The notes under the pieces are model-generated. The model ran no database searches and was not told the DNA's origin. It saw nothing but the letters and a program-made list of their open reading frames with translations. A program made the position numbers and the translations under genes. From Leptospira terpstrae serovar Hualin str. LT 11-33 = ATCC 700639 (GTDB taxonomy: Bacteria > Spirochaetota > Leptospiria > Leptospirales > Leptospiraceae), in NCBI RefSeq assembly GCF_000332495.1, contig NZ_AOGW02000010.1:1-64000 (forward strand): a stretch of 64,000 nucleotides of DNA, written 5' to 3'. Below, one piece after another: positions 55,909 to 64,000 of the stretch; positions within the stretch are counted from its first letter, which is position 1, and each line of letters opens with the position of its first letter.

Positions 55909-56396
55909 AAAACGAAGTTTTCCATAGTTTTTTGAGAGAACAGAAATTATACAAAATTCTTTCTCGTATCGCGAAATATGTTTCAATATCATTTTTGATT
56001 ATTTATTTGTATTTGTTGTTTAGTTCGAGTTATACGGCAAGTCCCCTCATTGTGGTAATCAACTATCTTGCCATCCTCACCAGTTTTTCTGGAATCATTA
56101 CATTCAAATACTTTGAAATCCCCACTCTCCTTTTGGCTGTTTTTACAGAGGGAAAGTCAGCAGAGTTTTTCCAATTAGGCCCAGAGCAAAAACAACTCAT
56201 TTGGCGAAAGGCAGGACGTGAAGATGTTTTGCCACCAGATCCTACCGCGGAGTTTATCAATACAAACCTACATTTGTATGATCGTTATCCTTGGAAACGA
56301 ATCGGTAAAATTTACTCTGTGGGATATTTGGTTGTGATTCTCACATCCATTTTCTATTTAACTTCCGTATATCTCGAGACCGGATTTCAAAACTAA
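55905..56396 (+). CDS. Membrane protein of unknown function
   Basis: 163 residues. Three hydrophobic segments (about 27-45, 50-68, 140-158) with a soluble loop containing KSAEFFQLGPEQKQLIW between the second and third. Not recognised. Overlaps the RluA-family gene by 4 bp. Confidence 0.6.
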   Translation: MKNEVFHSFLREQKLYKILSRIAKYVSISFLIIYLYLLFSSSYTASPLIVVINYLAILTSFSGIITFKYFEIPTLLLAVFTEGKSAEFFQLGPEQKQLIWRKAGREDVLPPDPTAEFINTNLHLYDRYPWKRIGKIYSVGYLVVILTSIFYLTSVYLETGFQN

Positions 56397-56444
56397 GAAA
56401 GCAATTTTCCTTGTCTTACGGTCTCTGGATAAAAACCTATCCGT

Positions 56445-57542
56445 ATGGCTTTGAATTGTGGAATTGTAGGTCTCCCGAACGTCGGTAAGTCGACTATTTT
56501 TAATGCACTCACTAAGGCAGGAGCGCAAGCTGCCAACTATCCGTTTTGTACAATAGAACCCAACACTGGTGTTGTGGAAGTTCCGGATGAAAGGCTCAAC
56601 CGTTTAGCGGAAGTTTACAAACCAAAACGAACGGTTCCCACAATGATAGAGTTTGTAGACATTGCAGGCCTTGTAAAAGGGGCAAGCCAAGGGGAAGGAC
56701 TTGGAAACCAGTTTTTATCTCATATCCGGGAAGTGGATGCCATTTGCCATGTGGTACGTGCCTTCCAAGATGAAAACATCACACATGTTCACGGTAAGGT
56801 AGATCCTATCGAGGACATCACCGTCATCAATTATGAACTCATCCTTGCTGATTTAGATAGTTTAGAAAAACAACAACAACGTGTGGCAAAAACTGCAAAA
56901 ACTGGAAACAAAGAAGCGACGGAAATTTTGGCTGTGATGGATAAAATCCTCGATGCATTAAAAAAAGGGAATCGAGCTTCTACAGTTGAACTTGGGGATG
57001 AAGAACAAAAAATTGCCAAAAAATTTAATCTAATTACCATAAAACCAGTGTTATATGTTGCAAATATCTTAGATACTGATATAAAAACGGCAGAAAACCC
57101 TCTTGTAAAAACTATTATTGATTTTGCTTCCAAAGAAGGAGCACCTGTCGTTGTGTTATGTGGTCGGTTTGAAGAAGAAATATCTGGCTTAGAAAAAGAA
57201 GACCAAATTGCCTTTTTGGAAGAAATTGGGGAAAAAGAATCAGGACTTTCCAGAATGATTCGTGCTTCTTACAAACTCCTCGGGCTTTTGACCTTTTTTA
57301 CAGCGGGTGTGGAAGAAGTAAGGGCTTGGACCACCCACCAAGGAAGCACGGGGCCTGTAGCAGCAAGTGTCATTCATTCCGATTTTGAAAAAGGATACAT
57401 CCGAGCCGAAGTCATGCGATATGAAGACATCGACCGTACCGGGGATGCCACCAAAGTCAAAGACGAAGGAAAACTCCGAGTAGAAGGGAAGGAATACATT
57501 GTCCAAGACGGGGATGTCATTTACTTCCGTGTAAACGCATAA
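56445..57542 (+). CDS. ychF: Ribosome-associated ATPase/GTPase YchF (OLA1 family)
   Basis: 365 residues. GLPNVGKST (G1), [10 protein letters not shown] (G3) and the C-terminal TGS domain ([26 protein letters not shown]) are typical, and the length matches the family. It binds ATP or GTP and associates with ribosomes. Followed by a terminator. Confidence 0.96.
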   Translation: MALNCGIVGLPNVGKSTIFNALTKAGAQAANYPFCTIEPNTGVVEVPDERLNRLAEVYKPKRTVPTMIEFVDIAGLVKGASQGEGLGNQFLSHIREVDAICHVVRAFQDENITHVHGKVDPIEDITVINYELILADLDSLEKQQQRVAKTAKTGNKEATEILAVMDKILDALKKGNRASTVELGDEEQKIAKKFNLITIKPVLYVANILDTDIKTAENPLVKTIIDFASKEGAPVVVLCGRFEEEISGLEKEDQIAFLEEIGEKESGLSRMIRASYKLLGLLTFFTAGVEEVRAWTTHQGSTGPVAASVIHSDFEKGYIRAEVMRYEDIDRTGDATKVKDEGKLRVEGKEYIVQDGDVIYFRVNA

Positions 57543-57544
57543 AA

Positions 57545-57570
57545 AAAATCCCGACTTTCGCCGGGGTTTT
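57545..57570 (+). terminator. Rho-independent terminator after ychF
   Basis: AAAATCCCG facing CGGGGTTTT with an eight-base loop. The A and T ends make it work on either strand. Confidence 0.8.
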
Positions 57571-57678
57571 GAAGTGTGAACTAGTTTGGAAAAGAAAGTA
57601 TGTTCCTAAAAGTAGGAACGTTTCTTAGATTATTAATGGCTTCACACTCTCTGTTTATTGCATCCTATTAGAAAAAAA

Positions 57679-58212
57679 TTACGATTGTAACATAAAATGA
57701 TACCGGCCGATTTCTTTTCCGGATTCAAAAATGGCCAGCTCCGGACTTGAATCTAGAGTGATGGGGGAATCGAACATGGACTGGGAGCCAAGTTTCGGAA
57801 GGGTTTCCACCGGGGCTCCGTCCAAAAAGAGTTTGGCCGAGAGGAGATCCGAGTTAGAAGCTTCAACAGAAAGGAAAACTTGATTTTTTTCTGCATTGGG
57901 TTGGAAAACAAAATCTAAATCTCTGCCTCCGATCTGTCTGTGGACACGAAAGGCACCTCCTGAATTTCCAGCCCCCCGGAAGGCAAGTTCCGCCGAAACG
58001 AGGCTAACATTGGCAATATCGCTCGTCAGAAGCTTTAGTTGGTCTTTTACAAACTGCAAGTAGATTTGGATCGTAGGGGTGCTACTGGGGAGGACGGTTT
58101 GTAAGATCCGGTCGACCGTTGGTGAGTCCGCATCTTCCCCTTGGGACATGAGGTATAGAGCTTCTTTTAATTTGAGTCGGTTCATAAATTCATTCGGATC
58201 TTTTGGTTCCAT
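57679..58212 (-). CDS. Small protein, last gene of the CHAT/sigma operon
   Basis: 177 residues, no TM or signal. A helical N-terminus (about 1-70) with MSQGEDADSPTVDRIL is followed by a beta-rich part with VSAELAFRGAGNSGGAFRVHRQIGG and a C-terminal beta strand set ending GKEIGRYHFML. Not recognised. Eighteen bases after the ECF sigma gene on the same strand. It could bind or inhibit the sigma factor, or be its target; neither is shown by sequence. Confidence 0.6.
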   Translation of the reverse strand: MEPKDPNEFMNRLKLKEALYLMSQGEDADSPTVDRILQTVLPSSTPTIQIYLQFVKDQLKLLTSDIANVSLVSAELAFRGAGNSGGAFRVHRQIGGRDLDFVFQPNAEKNQVFLSVEASNSDLLSAKLFLDGAPVETLPKLGSQSMFDSPITLDSSPELAIFESGKEIGRYHFMLQS

Positions 58213-58230
58213 AGTATTTATTTCCCCCCG

Positions 58231-58800
58231 CTAAGGCTTTATTTCCTTTGTAAGGATTTTTTTTATCTTTTCTTTCGCTCGGTTGGCCCGAGCCAGTACT
58301 GTTCCTAGGGGAACATTGAGAATTTCGGCAATTTCTTTGAATTTGTACCCTTTTAACCTTAGGATGAGGATCTCTTTATGTGTTTCATCTAAACCTTCGA
58401 TGAGGTCGTAAAACTCTCGTTTTTCTTCCCAAGCAAAAAAGACATCCTCTTGGTTTTGTCTATCATCTAAAATATCGATGCTCAAATCCAAAGAAATTCC
58501 CTCTCTATACTCATACCGACGAATAGATCTTGTCTGAGACATACTTATATTTTTAGAAATTTCACTTAAATAAACAATAAATGCAGGAAGGCTGTCTCCC
58601 TTGAATTTTCTGAGCAGGTGGTAATCGTTTTCTGTAAGTTTAAGGTATACCTGTTGGGAAGTATCGGTGACTTCTTCTCTCGGAACATAGTGAGCACAAG
58701 TTCCAATGATGAGCCGATGGAATTTTCGAATCAACTCTTGCCAGGCAGCACTCTGTCCCAGAAGGCAATTGTCGATTAACTTGCGAATCTCATCACTCAT
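58231..58800 (-). CDS. ECF-type RNA polymerase sigma factor in CHAT operon
   Basis: 189 residues. Region 2: AWQELIRKFHRLIIGTCAHYV and VTDTSQQVYLKLTEND. Region 4: LDETHKEILILRLKGYKFKEIAEILNVPLGTVLARANRAKEKI, a clear helix-turn-helix. Group 4 sigma factor. The upstream gene stop overlaps its start by 4 bp (58797-58800). No anti-sigma of the ZAS type is next to it. Confidence 0.88.
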   Translation of the reverse strand: MSDEIRKLIDNCLLGQSAAWQELIRKFHRLIIGTCAHYVPREEVTDTSQQVYLKLTENDYHLLRKFKGDSLPAFIVYLSEISKNISMSQTRSIRRYEYREGISLDLSIDILDDRQNQEDVFFAWEEKREFYDLIEGLDETHKEILILRLKGYKFKEIAEILNVPLGTVLARANRAKEKIKKILTKEIKP

Positions 58801-59825
58801 AGTTCTTTTATCGATTGGACGGAATTTTTACAAGATGTCAGTACATTTTCTAATCTTTTTTGAAAATGATGAGAACGAAAAAGAGTTTGTCTGATGTATC
58901 TTATGCGAGATTGGTTTGTTTGCGAAAATGACAATTGGTCTTTCGTAGTGAACCGACCATAGTCACTGAAAAAACCAAAAAATCCTAATATACGAATCCT
59001 TTGATTTGTATTTGGTATTTCTTCCAAACAACTTTGAAATGCTTTTAAATCATTCAGTTTGTCTGGATCAAAATCAGGATCTAAAATCCATTCATTGATT
59101 AAAGTGAGATAGAATTTTTTTGATTCAGAATTTTCTTCGTTTAATGTAGATGCAGACCATGGATTTTGTTTTGAATAATAAAACAGTTGGTAAGTATTTT
59201 TGTTTTGTTGTTTCATATCCTGCAAAAGTCTTAAAACTAAAGTTTTTCGTCTGGTTTCTGGCATTTCGGAATATAATACTCGGTTGATAGCGAGAGTATA
59301 TTCTCTTTCTTTTCCTAAAAATAAAACTTCATGAGATTTATATAAATTGGAAAATACATAAATAGTTTTTTCCCATTCCATTCTTAGTTCGGCAACAAGT
59401 GGAATCAGTTCTTCACTTATAATTTCTGATTCTAAAATTTCAAATTTTGGTAATACAATCAAATCGAAGATTTTTTTCTTAGTTTGTTTTTCGATTTGCA
59501 TTAAACCATCTTTTGATGATTCAGAACATTGTCTCACAGTCAGAATAGCATCATAAAAAGAAATAAAACGCAAAATTTGTGACAAATCCTTGATCTCTGG
59601 ATGGCCACAGGCTTTCCAATAATATAAAAAATCTTCTTCTTCCGACTCCGTTTCAGTCCGGATCATATCACGAGTTTGAATTCCGTAGGCTTGACTAAAT
59701 AAATTTTGTTTTGAATAATAAGACATCCATAGATCATCAAAGGATTTTGATTTGGGAAACCATTGCGCTGTGAGAGGTAAGGAACTAAAACTGAGGAGGA
59801 GTAAAATGGATTTGTATTTTTTCAA
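58797..59825 (-). CDS. Secreted helical protein in CHAT/sigma operon
   Basis: 342 residues. Signal peptide at about 1-20 (LLLLSFSSLPLTAQW). The rest is helical with aromatic residues and several Cys (SSESIL-free; CGHPEI, RQCSESS, QSCLEEI, TSCKNS). Not recognised. It overlaps the CHAT gene upstream and the sigma gene downstream by 4 bp each, so all three are translationally coupled. It may be the extracytoplasmic input of the system. Confidence 0.6.
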   Translation of the reverse strand: MKKYKSILLLLSFSSLPLTAQWFPKSKSFDDLWMSYYSKQNLFSQAYGIQTRDMIRTETESEEEDFLYYWKACGHPEIKDLSQILRFISFYDAILTVRQCSESSKDGLMQIEKQTKKKIFDLIVLPKFEILESEIISEELIPLVAELRMEWEKTIYVFSNLYKSHEVLFLGKEREYTLAINRVLYSEMPETRRKTLVLRLLQDMKQQNKNTYQLFYYSKQNPWSASTLNEENSESKKFYLTLINEWILDPDFDPDKLNDLKAFQSCLEEIPNTNQRIRILGFFGFFSDYGRFTTKDQLSFSQTNQSRIRYIRQTLFRSHHFQKRLENVLTSCKNSVQSIKEL

Positions 59826-61159
59826 AATCCACTCCTAGTTTTAAATTCGTAAAACATTTTTTCTTCAGAACTGTCTTTGGAAAGGATAGAGTTTAATAAT
59901 TCTCTTTTTTGGGAATCATCCAGTAGCTCGTGTTTGGTTTTTAGAAAACTGTCTGCCATTTTGCGAAATTCTGAATTTTGAATTCGGGAAATACGATCCA
60001 GAATAGGGTCCTTTGCTGAAATGGATTTTCCTTTTTTCTCTGTAACTATTTTAGATTCAGAAAAAGTGGAAATCTCTCCCCTGTTAGGTTCTTTTTTTTC
60101 GCCGGAAAAAACAATGAAAAAAAATAAAAACAATAAAACAAAGGTTATGCCTAAAATTTGTTTGAATTTTGGTTTAGGTTTTTGAGTCGAAAAATGAACT
60201 AAACTGATCGCAGTGATGATTTCTATGGAAGTTCCTTTGTATAGGGTTTTTCTAATTTTGGCTAGCGTATTGTGCGAATCTTTTGTTTTTAAATAGAACT
60301 CCCAAAATTTGATTCCAATTTTTTTTGCCATAACTGTTTCTACTGGAAATAAAAATCCAATGACTTCTTTAGCACCTGCTTTTAAAAAACTGGTTGTGAG
60401 TCCAGAATGTTCAATGGAATCAAAGGAAGAATGACAGCTATTGAAAAAAACGAGATCTAAGTTAGGGAAAGAGTGTCCTGCAATTTCATTAGAAAATAAA
60501 TAATCATTAGCTCCGAGTGGGATTCCTTTTTTTTCTGTATGTCCCGCATAGTGTAGATACTTTGCGGAGCTCATTTCCTCAATTAGTCTTACTCGTGTTA
60601 AGTGATTGTCTTTGAGAATGCGAAGGTTCAGTTTTTTTTCAAAAATCGGATAAAGAATGCTACATTCTTCTTTTACTGTAGCAACTAGGTTTGGTTTTAC
60701 GGGATTACAAATCAGTAGGATCGAATTTTCTTTGGGTGTATTTTCCTTTTGGATTGTATCGATTCGGATTCCTCTTCTGTATTCTTTGTCTTGGAATAAA
60801 AATCCTTTGTGAGTCCTTAAAATTTCCCATGGGATGGGTGAAAATTCTGGATCAATGAGAAGTTGGATGGATTCTTGGAATCCAGACTTTCTCCAAAAGG
60901 GCAAAGTTTTTCCGAATACAATTTGTTCTAAACTATCTGATTTTTTGCCCAGTTTTTCAAGGAATTCCTCTTTGTTCGGATTTTGTGAGAGAACTCTCTC
61001 TACAAAAAGTGCCCAATCCTTTTGGAATTCACTGAGTAACTTGCCGGAGAACTTCGTCGTTCGTTCCACTGTTCCAAACTGGTCTTGTTTTTCCTCCCAA
61101 ATGCATTCGCCATCAGTGAGTTCTTCTCTGGAATATTTTGCAATAATTCTAAGTTTCAT
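59822..61159 (-). CDS. Membrane-anchored CHAT-domain protease
   Basis: 445 residues from the ATG at 61159; the longer frame overlaps the desulfurase gene. The CHAT (caspase-like) domain occupies about 100-335: ILLICNPVKPN, YLHYAGHTEKKG with the catalytic His, and LVFFNSCHSSF with the catalytic Cys, then AKEVIGFLFPVE. One TM helix follows (FKQILGITFVLLFLFFFIVFSG, about 350-370), then a charged C-terminal tail of about 70 residues. A cysteine protease held at the membrane with its protease domain in the cytoplasm is the likely picture. Operon with an ECF sigma factor. Confidence 0.82.
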   Translation of the reverse strand: MKLRIIAKYSREELTDGECIWEEKQDQFGTVERTTKFSGKLLSEFQKDWALFVERVLSQNPNKEEFLEKLGKKSDSLEQIVFGKTLPFWRKSGFQESIQLLIDPEFSPIPWEILRTHKGFLFQDKEYRRGIRIDTIQKENTPKENSILLICNPVKPNLVATVKEECSILYPIFEKKLNLRILKDNHLTRVRLIEEMSSAKYLHYAGHTEKKGIPLGANDYLFSNEIAGHSFPNLDLVFFNSCHSSFDSIEHSGLTTSFLKAGAKEVIGFLFPVETVMAKKIGIKFWEFYLKTKDSHNTLAKIRKTLYKGTSIEIITAISLVHFSTQKPKPKFKQILGITFVLLFLFFFIVFSGEKKEPNRGEISTFSESKIVTEKKGKSISAKDPILDRISRIQNSEFRKMADSFLKTKHELLDDSQKRELLNSILSKDSSEEKMFYEFKTRSGF

Positions 61160-61170
61160 CAGCTTTGACT

Positions 61171-62301
61171 TTATTGGAATTTTTGAAGTAAATCTTCTAT
61201 CGTGGTTAGTAAAGCATACACTTCTTCTTCTTTTGTGAAGTAACCTGTAGAGATACGTATGCAACGTAAGGCTTCTTCTTCTGAATAACCCATATACAGA
61301 AGTGATTTGGATGCTTCTCTCGCTCGGGACTTACAAGAACTTCCCGTGGAAACTAAAATTCCTTTTTCTTCCATCCCTAATAGGAAAAAATCAACTGATT
61401 GGATGGGAAGAATAACAAAGCTTGTGTTAGGAAGTCTAGGCGAAGATTTGGCAATGATATGACAACCCATTGCCTCCAATTTTTCTTCTATTTGAGATTG
61501 GAACTTACGGAGTCGTTTGTTTTTTTCTTCCAATTGGTCCAATTGGATTTCCGTTACTCTTTTTAAACATTCAATTGCAAATGTATTTTCTGTTCCGGCC
61601 CTATGTTCATTTTCTTGGTTACCACCACCAAACACTTGGAAGTGGGGGTTGACCTTGGGAAGATAAGTAACGGATGCACCCATTCCAGCTCCAATTTTAT
61701 GTCCAGAAAATGTAAATCCATCAAATAGAGAGTAGGGAACCTGGACTTTACAAAATCCTTGCATCAAATCGCTATAAAAAACTTGTCCGTATTCTTTGGT
61801 TAGTTTGTGAATTTCTTCTGCAGGTTGGATCACACCTGTTTCGTTTCCTGCATAAAGACAGACCACAGGCCTTGGGTTTTCCTCTAGTTTGTTTTCTAGA
61901 TCCTTAAGGTTGATGATTCCTGTTTTGTTTGTCCCAATTAGATTGGGAGTAAATCCATAAGATTCTAGTGCTGCATACATACTGGAATGTTCGAAAGGTG
62001 AGACAATAACAGAATCTAACTTTGGATAAAGCACTCGTAAACTTTGGATGAGAAGGTAATTTGCTTCAGTTCCTGTTGCTGAGAAAACAAATTGTTTTTC
62101 CTGACCTTTGGTTATAGAGGCAAAATACTTTCTTGTTAGTTCTATTTTTCCTTGATTTTTTAAGGAAAAACGAGTGATTCCGGAAGGATTATAAAATCCT
62201 TCCAGATAATCTGCCAAACAAGTTTCCAGAATTTCGGGAAAAGGAGGGTGTGTGGCATTGTAATCAAAATACTTTATATCATTCGTTAAATGGGATTTCA
62301 T
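61171..62301 (-). CDS. Cysteine desulfurase-like PLP enzyme
   Basis: 376 residues. YFDYNATHPP, FSATGTEANY, YAGNETGVIQP and TFSGHKIGAGMGASV (PLP Lys in SGHK) are fold-type I signatures. GSSCKSRAREAS is the cysteine loop of group I IscS/NifS enzymes. It probably mobilises sulfur from cysteine. Eleven bases before the CHAT gene, and its start overlaps the upstream gene by 23 bp. Confidence 0.9.
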   Translation of the reverse strand: MKSHLTNDIKYFDYNATHPPFPEILETCLADYLEGFYNPSGITRFSLKNQGKIELTRKYFASITKGQEKQFVFSATGTEANYLLIQSLRVLYPKLDSVIVSPFEHSSMYAALESYGFTPNLIGTNKTGIINLKDLENKLEENPRPVVCLYAGNETGVIQPAEEIHKLTKEYGQVFYSDLMQGFCKVQVPYSLFDGFTFSGHKIGAGMGASVTYLPKVNPHFQVFGGGNQENEHRAGTENTFAIECLKRVTEIQLDQLEEKNKRLRKFQSQIEEKLEAMGCHIIAKSSPRLPNTSFVILPIQSVDFFLLGMEEKGILVSTGSSCKSRAREASKSLLYMGYSEEEALRCIRISTGYFTKEEEVYALLTTIEDLLQKFQ

Positions 62302-63586
62302 CGGCTTCTTCGTAGCGACCCAGTTTGCGAAGGACGGATCTAGTTAAATTATGATAAGGTTTTAGGATGTCATCTTTTTTGCCACCTACACTTCGTTCGT
62401 CGACATTACGCAGTTTTGGTTTTAATGCATCCAAAATCGCAAGGCTTTTTGCATTTTCTTTGAGTTTGTGGTATGACTCTGCTTCTTTCATTTTGGATTC
62501 AAATTCATGAACTAGAAGAGCAGGAACATTGATATCTTCAATTTCAGCTGCAAGTTGGATGTTCGCAGCTTCCTTAAATTCAGTGGCAGCACGTTTGTAG
62601 TATATTTCTTCTTCTGAACCCAATTGGAAAAAAAGTTCACCTCGACGGAATTTGAATTTAAGATACTCTCTTTCATCTGACCCAACAAAATAAAGAATCC
62701 TTTCATAAATATCATCCATCTCTCGTGGAGAAAAGTTTTTCATCCCTGTGAGTAGGATTTGCCGGAGTAACGATTCTAAATAATCGTTTGCAGAAACTTC
62801 TGAAAAATCACTGCGTTTGATGGAAGATAAAACTACACTTCGTTTTTGTACGGCACTGAGTCCACTGGGAACCTTTTCTAGTTCGGTAAGTTTTTTTAAG
62901 ACAAAACTTTCCGTTTCCAACATATGGGTTTTATAACCTAAAAGAATTTCACTGGGGCGACAACTGGCCCAAGCAACCGATTCAATTTTTTTAGGAGCAA
63001 TGAGTTCGGGGCCGGAAAAACGTAACGCGCGTTTGTAGTAGTCTAGGGCCGTGAGAACTGCTTCTATATGGGAATTCCAATAGTCTTTTGGATTGGGGCC
63101 AAGCGTGAGTTCTCCTTGCGGAGCCATTCTAAGGAAGAGCGGCGAACCCCATTCCTTCGCTTTTTCTCGCCATGTAAGTTCTAAAAAATGATCTTCGACA
63201 TGTTCTTTACTTCGGAAATACAAACATGCCTTTTCCATAAGAGCCAAATCCAAGGGAAGGATTGTTCCTTTGGTATTTTCTTCAGAACTAAAGAATTGGC
63301 TTATGGTTTGGAGGACGTCTGTTCCTCCGTCTTTTCTTCCTTCCAGCACTGCATCACCTTTGGCGATGAGTTGGTGCGCAATCCGGGGATTGGGGTAACC
63401 AAAAAACGAATTATAGGCGAGGGTGAATTTGGCAAGGAGGGTGTCCTTGTTTCTCAGAATCCATGGGAAAGTGATTGCCCACACGATGAGAACAGCCAGG
63501 ATGTATTTTAAATTTTCTCGGAAGATTTGGTTCAAGGATTGTCCCTGTTCCCGATCTTTGCCGGAATCTACTGATGTTTCAAGCAA
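62279..63586 (-). CDS. Membrane-anchored helical protein, first gene of the operon
   Basis: 435 residues from TTG at 63586 (TTTGGAG six bases upstream). One TM helix at about 29-48 (YILAVLIVWAITFPWIL), then a long helical region with TPR-like repeats in the C-terminal part (AESYHKLKENAKSLAILDAL). The start overlaps the divergent secreted-protein gene by 13 bp. Not recognised. Confidence 0.65.
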   Translation of the reverse strand: MLETSVDSGKDREQGQSLNQIFRENLKYILAVLIVWAITFPWILRNKDTLLAKFTLAYNSFFGYPNPRIAHQLIAKGDAVLEGRKDGGTDVLQTISQFFSSEENTKGTILPLDLALMEKACLYFRSKEHVEDHFLELTWREKAKEWGSPLFLRMAPQGELTLGPNPKDYWNSHIEAVLTALDYYKRALRFSGPELIAPKKIESVAWASCRPSEILLGYKTHMLETESFVLKKLTELEKVPSGLSAVQKRSVVLSSIKRSDFSEVSANDYLESLLRQILLTGMKNFSPREMDDIYERILYFVGSDEREYLKFKFRRGELFFQLGSEEEIYYKRAATEFKEAANIQLAAEIEDINVPALLVHEFESKMKEAESYHKLKENAKSLAILDALKPKLRNVDERSVGGKKDDILKPYHNLTRSVLRKLGRYEEADEIPFNE

Positions 63587-64000
63587 TTAAAACTCCAAAC
63601 CATCCTTTCCTCTTTGTTTTCTTTTGTTTTCTTTCACTTTCTCTGTTTGCAGCCGAGCCAGGGACAAGAACCAAAGAATGTTCTCTGTTAGAACCTGGAG
63701 TTCCCGCAGAGTATTTCCTTTCTCGTGCCCTTCGGGAACAGGTGGATGGATTTCAGGCGAGCCAACGTCGAAAACCCGAGGATTCCAAACTTTCCTTCGA
63801 ACGCTCCGTTTCCTTTTTAGATTCTTACCATCTTTGTCTGAAGGAAGTGGGAAAAGATCCAAGTGCTCTCAGTTCCGAGACCCAAAGTTTAAATTATCTA
63901 GAGCTTGGGAGTTTGGAGAAGGCTTGGGAATGGTCGGAAAGTGCCATCGGTAAATCACCGGAAGTCTCTAAAGATTTAGTCCTTTTGCAAACAAGAATTC
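63574..64000 (+). CDS. Secreted protein, partial at right edge
   Basis: An open frame from ATG 63574 to the end of the window, 142 codons visible. Signal peptide at about 10-26 (FLFVFFCFLSLSLFA), then a helical region with YLSRALREQ-like and LNYLELGSLEKAWEWSESAIGK, which resembles a TPR repeat. Divergent from the operon on the minus strand, with overlapping starts. Not recognised. Confidence 0.7.
   Translation, partial: MFQAIKTPNHPFLFVFFCFLSLSLFAAEPGTRTKECSLLEPGVPAEYFLSRALREQVDGFQASQRRKPEDSKLSFERSVSFLDSYHLCLKEVGKDPSALSSETQSLNYLELGSLEKAWEWSESAIGKSPEVSKDLVLLQTRI

Noticed and set aside
63587..63862. Minus-strand frame at the right edge
   Set aside because: It is the shadow of the secreted-protein gene on the plus strand, which has a signal peptide and stays open to the edge.

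Overview
The window looks like chromosomal DNA of a spirochaete of the genus Leptospira, probably a saprophytic or environmental lineage. The basis is two tandem FlaB-type flagellin genes, many lipoproteins with loose spirochaetal lipoboxes, a ribH-nusB-TPR block and genus-typical hypotheticals. Species cannot be told from sequence alone. No rRNA, tRNA, CRISPR array or insertion sequence was recognised.

Region 1 (1-13284) is the most unusual part. It is an integron-like gene cassette array. Twelve GC-rich repeats of about 158-168 bp (ATAACGAACTAG ... GCTGTTAT) separate AT-rich units of one or two genes, all on the minus strand. Three features mark the repeats as attC-like sites: (i) the two ends of each cassette are cassette-specific inverted arms of about 16-20 bp that pair only after excision at the GTTAT core; (ii) the internal stems covary between repeats; (iii) G.T wobbles are conserved in an orientation that lets the plus strand, which is the bottom strand of the cassettes, fold better. 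Cassette contents are a Kiwa-type antiphage pair (kwaA-kwaB), a DUF4145 protein, a Cys/His-rich protein, a PIN-like protein, two SGNH hydrolases, two PD-(D/E)XK nuclease-like proteins, a four-TM protein, a YARHG lipoprotein and several small lipoproteins. No integrase lies in the window. A lone core site at 13278-13290, next to an AT-rich gene-free stretch, marks the leading end.

Region 2 (13741-16922) is an operon of a RecA-like protein without a Walker A lysine, a small helical protein and a B-family DNA polymerase whose exonuclease residues are not recognisable. Region 3 (17271-30907) is housekeeping: an LpoB-like lipoprotein, a TPR lipoprotein, purL, a flavin reductase, a Fur-family regulator, mutL, an ECF sigma factor with a likely anti-sigma, a hibernation factor, DUF4912 plus a GH57 branching enzyme, and a SET-domain protein. 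Region 4 (30931-38222) holds ribH-nusB-TPR-methyltransferase, a DEAD-box helicase, an amidase and a membrane protein. Region 5 (38554-41357) has two flagellin genes, each preceded by a hairpin with a GGGA loop, and a decayed lipoprotein gene.

Region 6 (41431-57542) includes a membrane class III cyclase operon, a DedA/ATP-grasp fusion, a KefF-KefC-like pair, a cyclophilin, a rhodanese, a histidine kinase with its response regulator, a NamZ-type (DUF1343) protein, DUF2797, an RluA-family synthase and ychF. Region 7 (57679-63586) is a minus-strand operon joining a membrane protein, a cysteine desulfurase, a membrane-anchored CHAT protease, a secreted protein, an ECF sigma factor and a small protein. 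It is a candidate protease-to-sigma signalling module. A secreted protein gene runs off the right edge.
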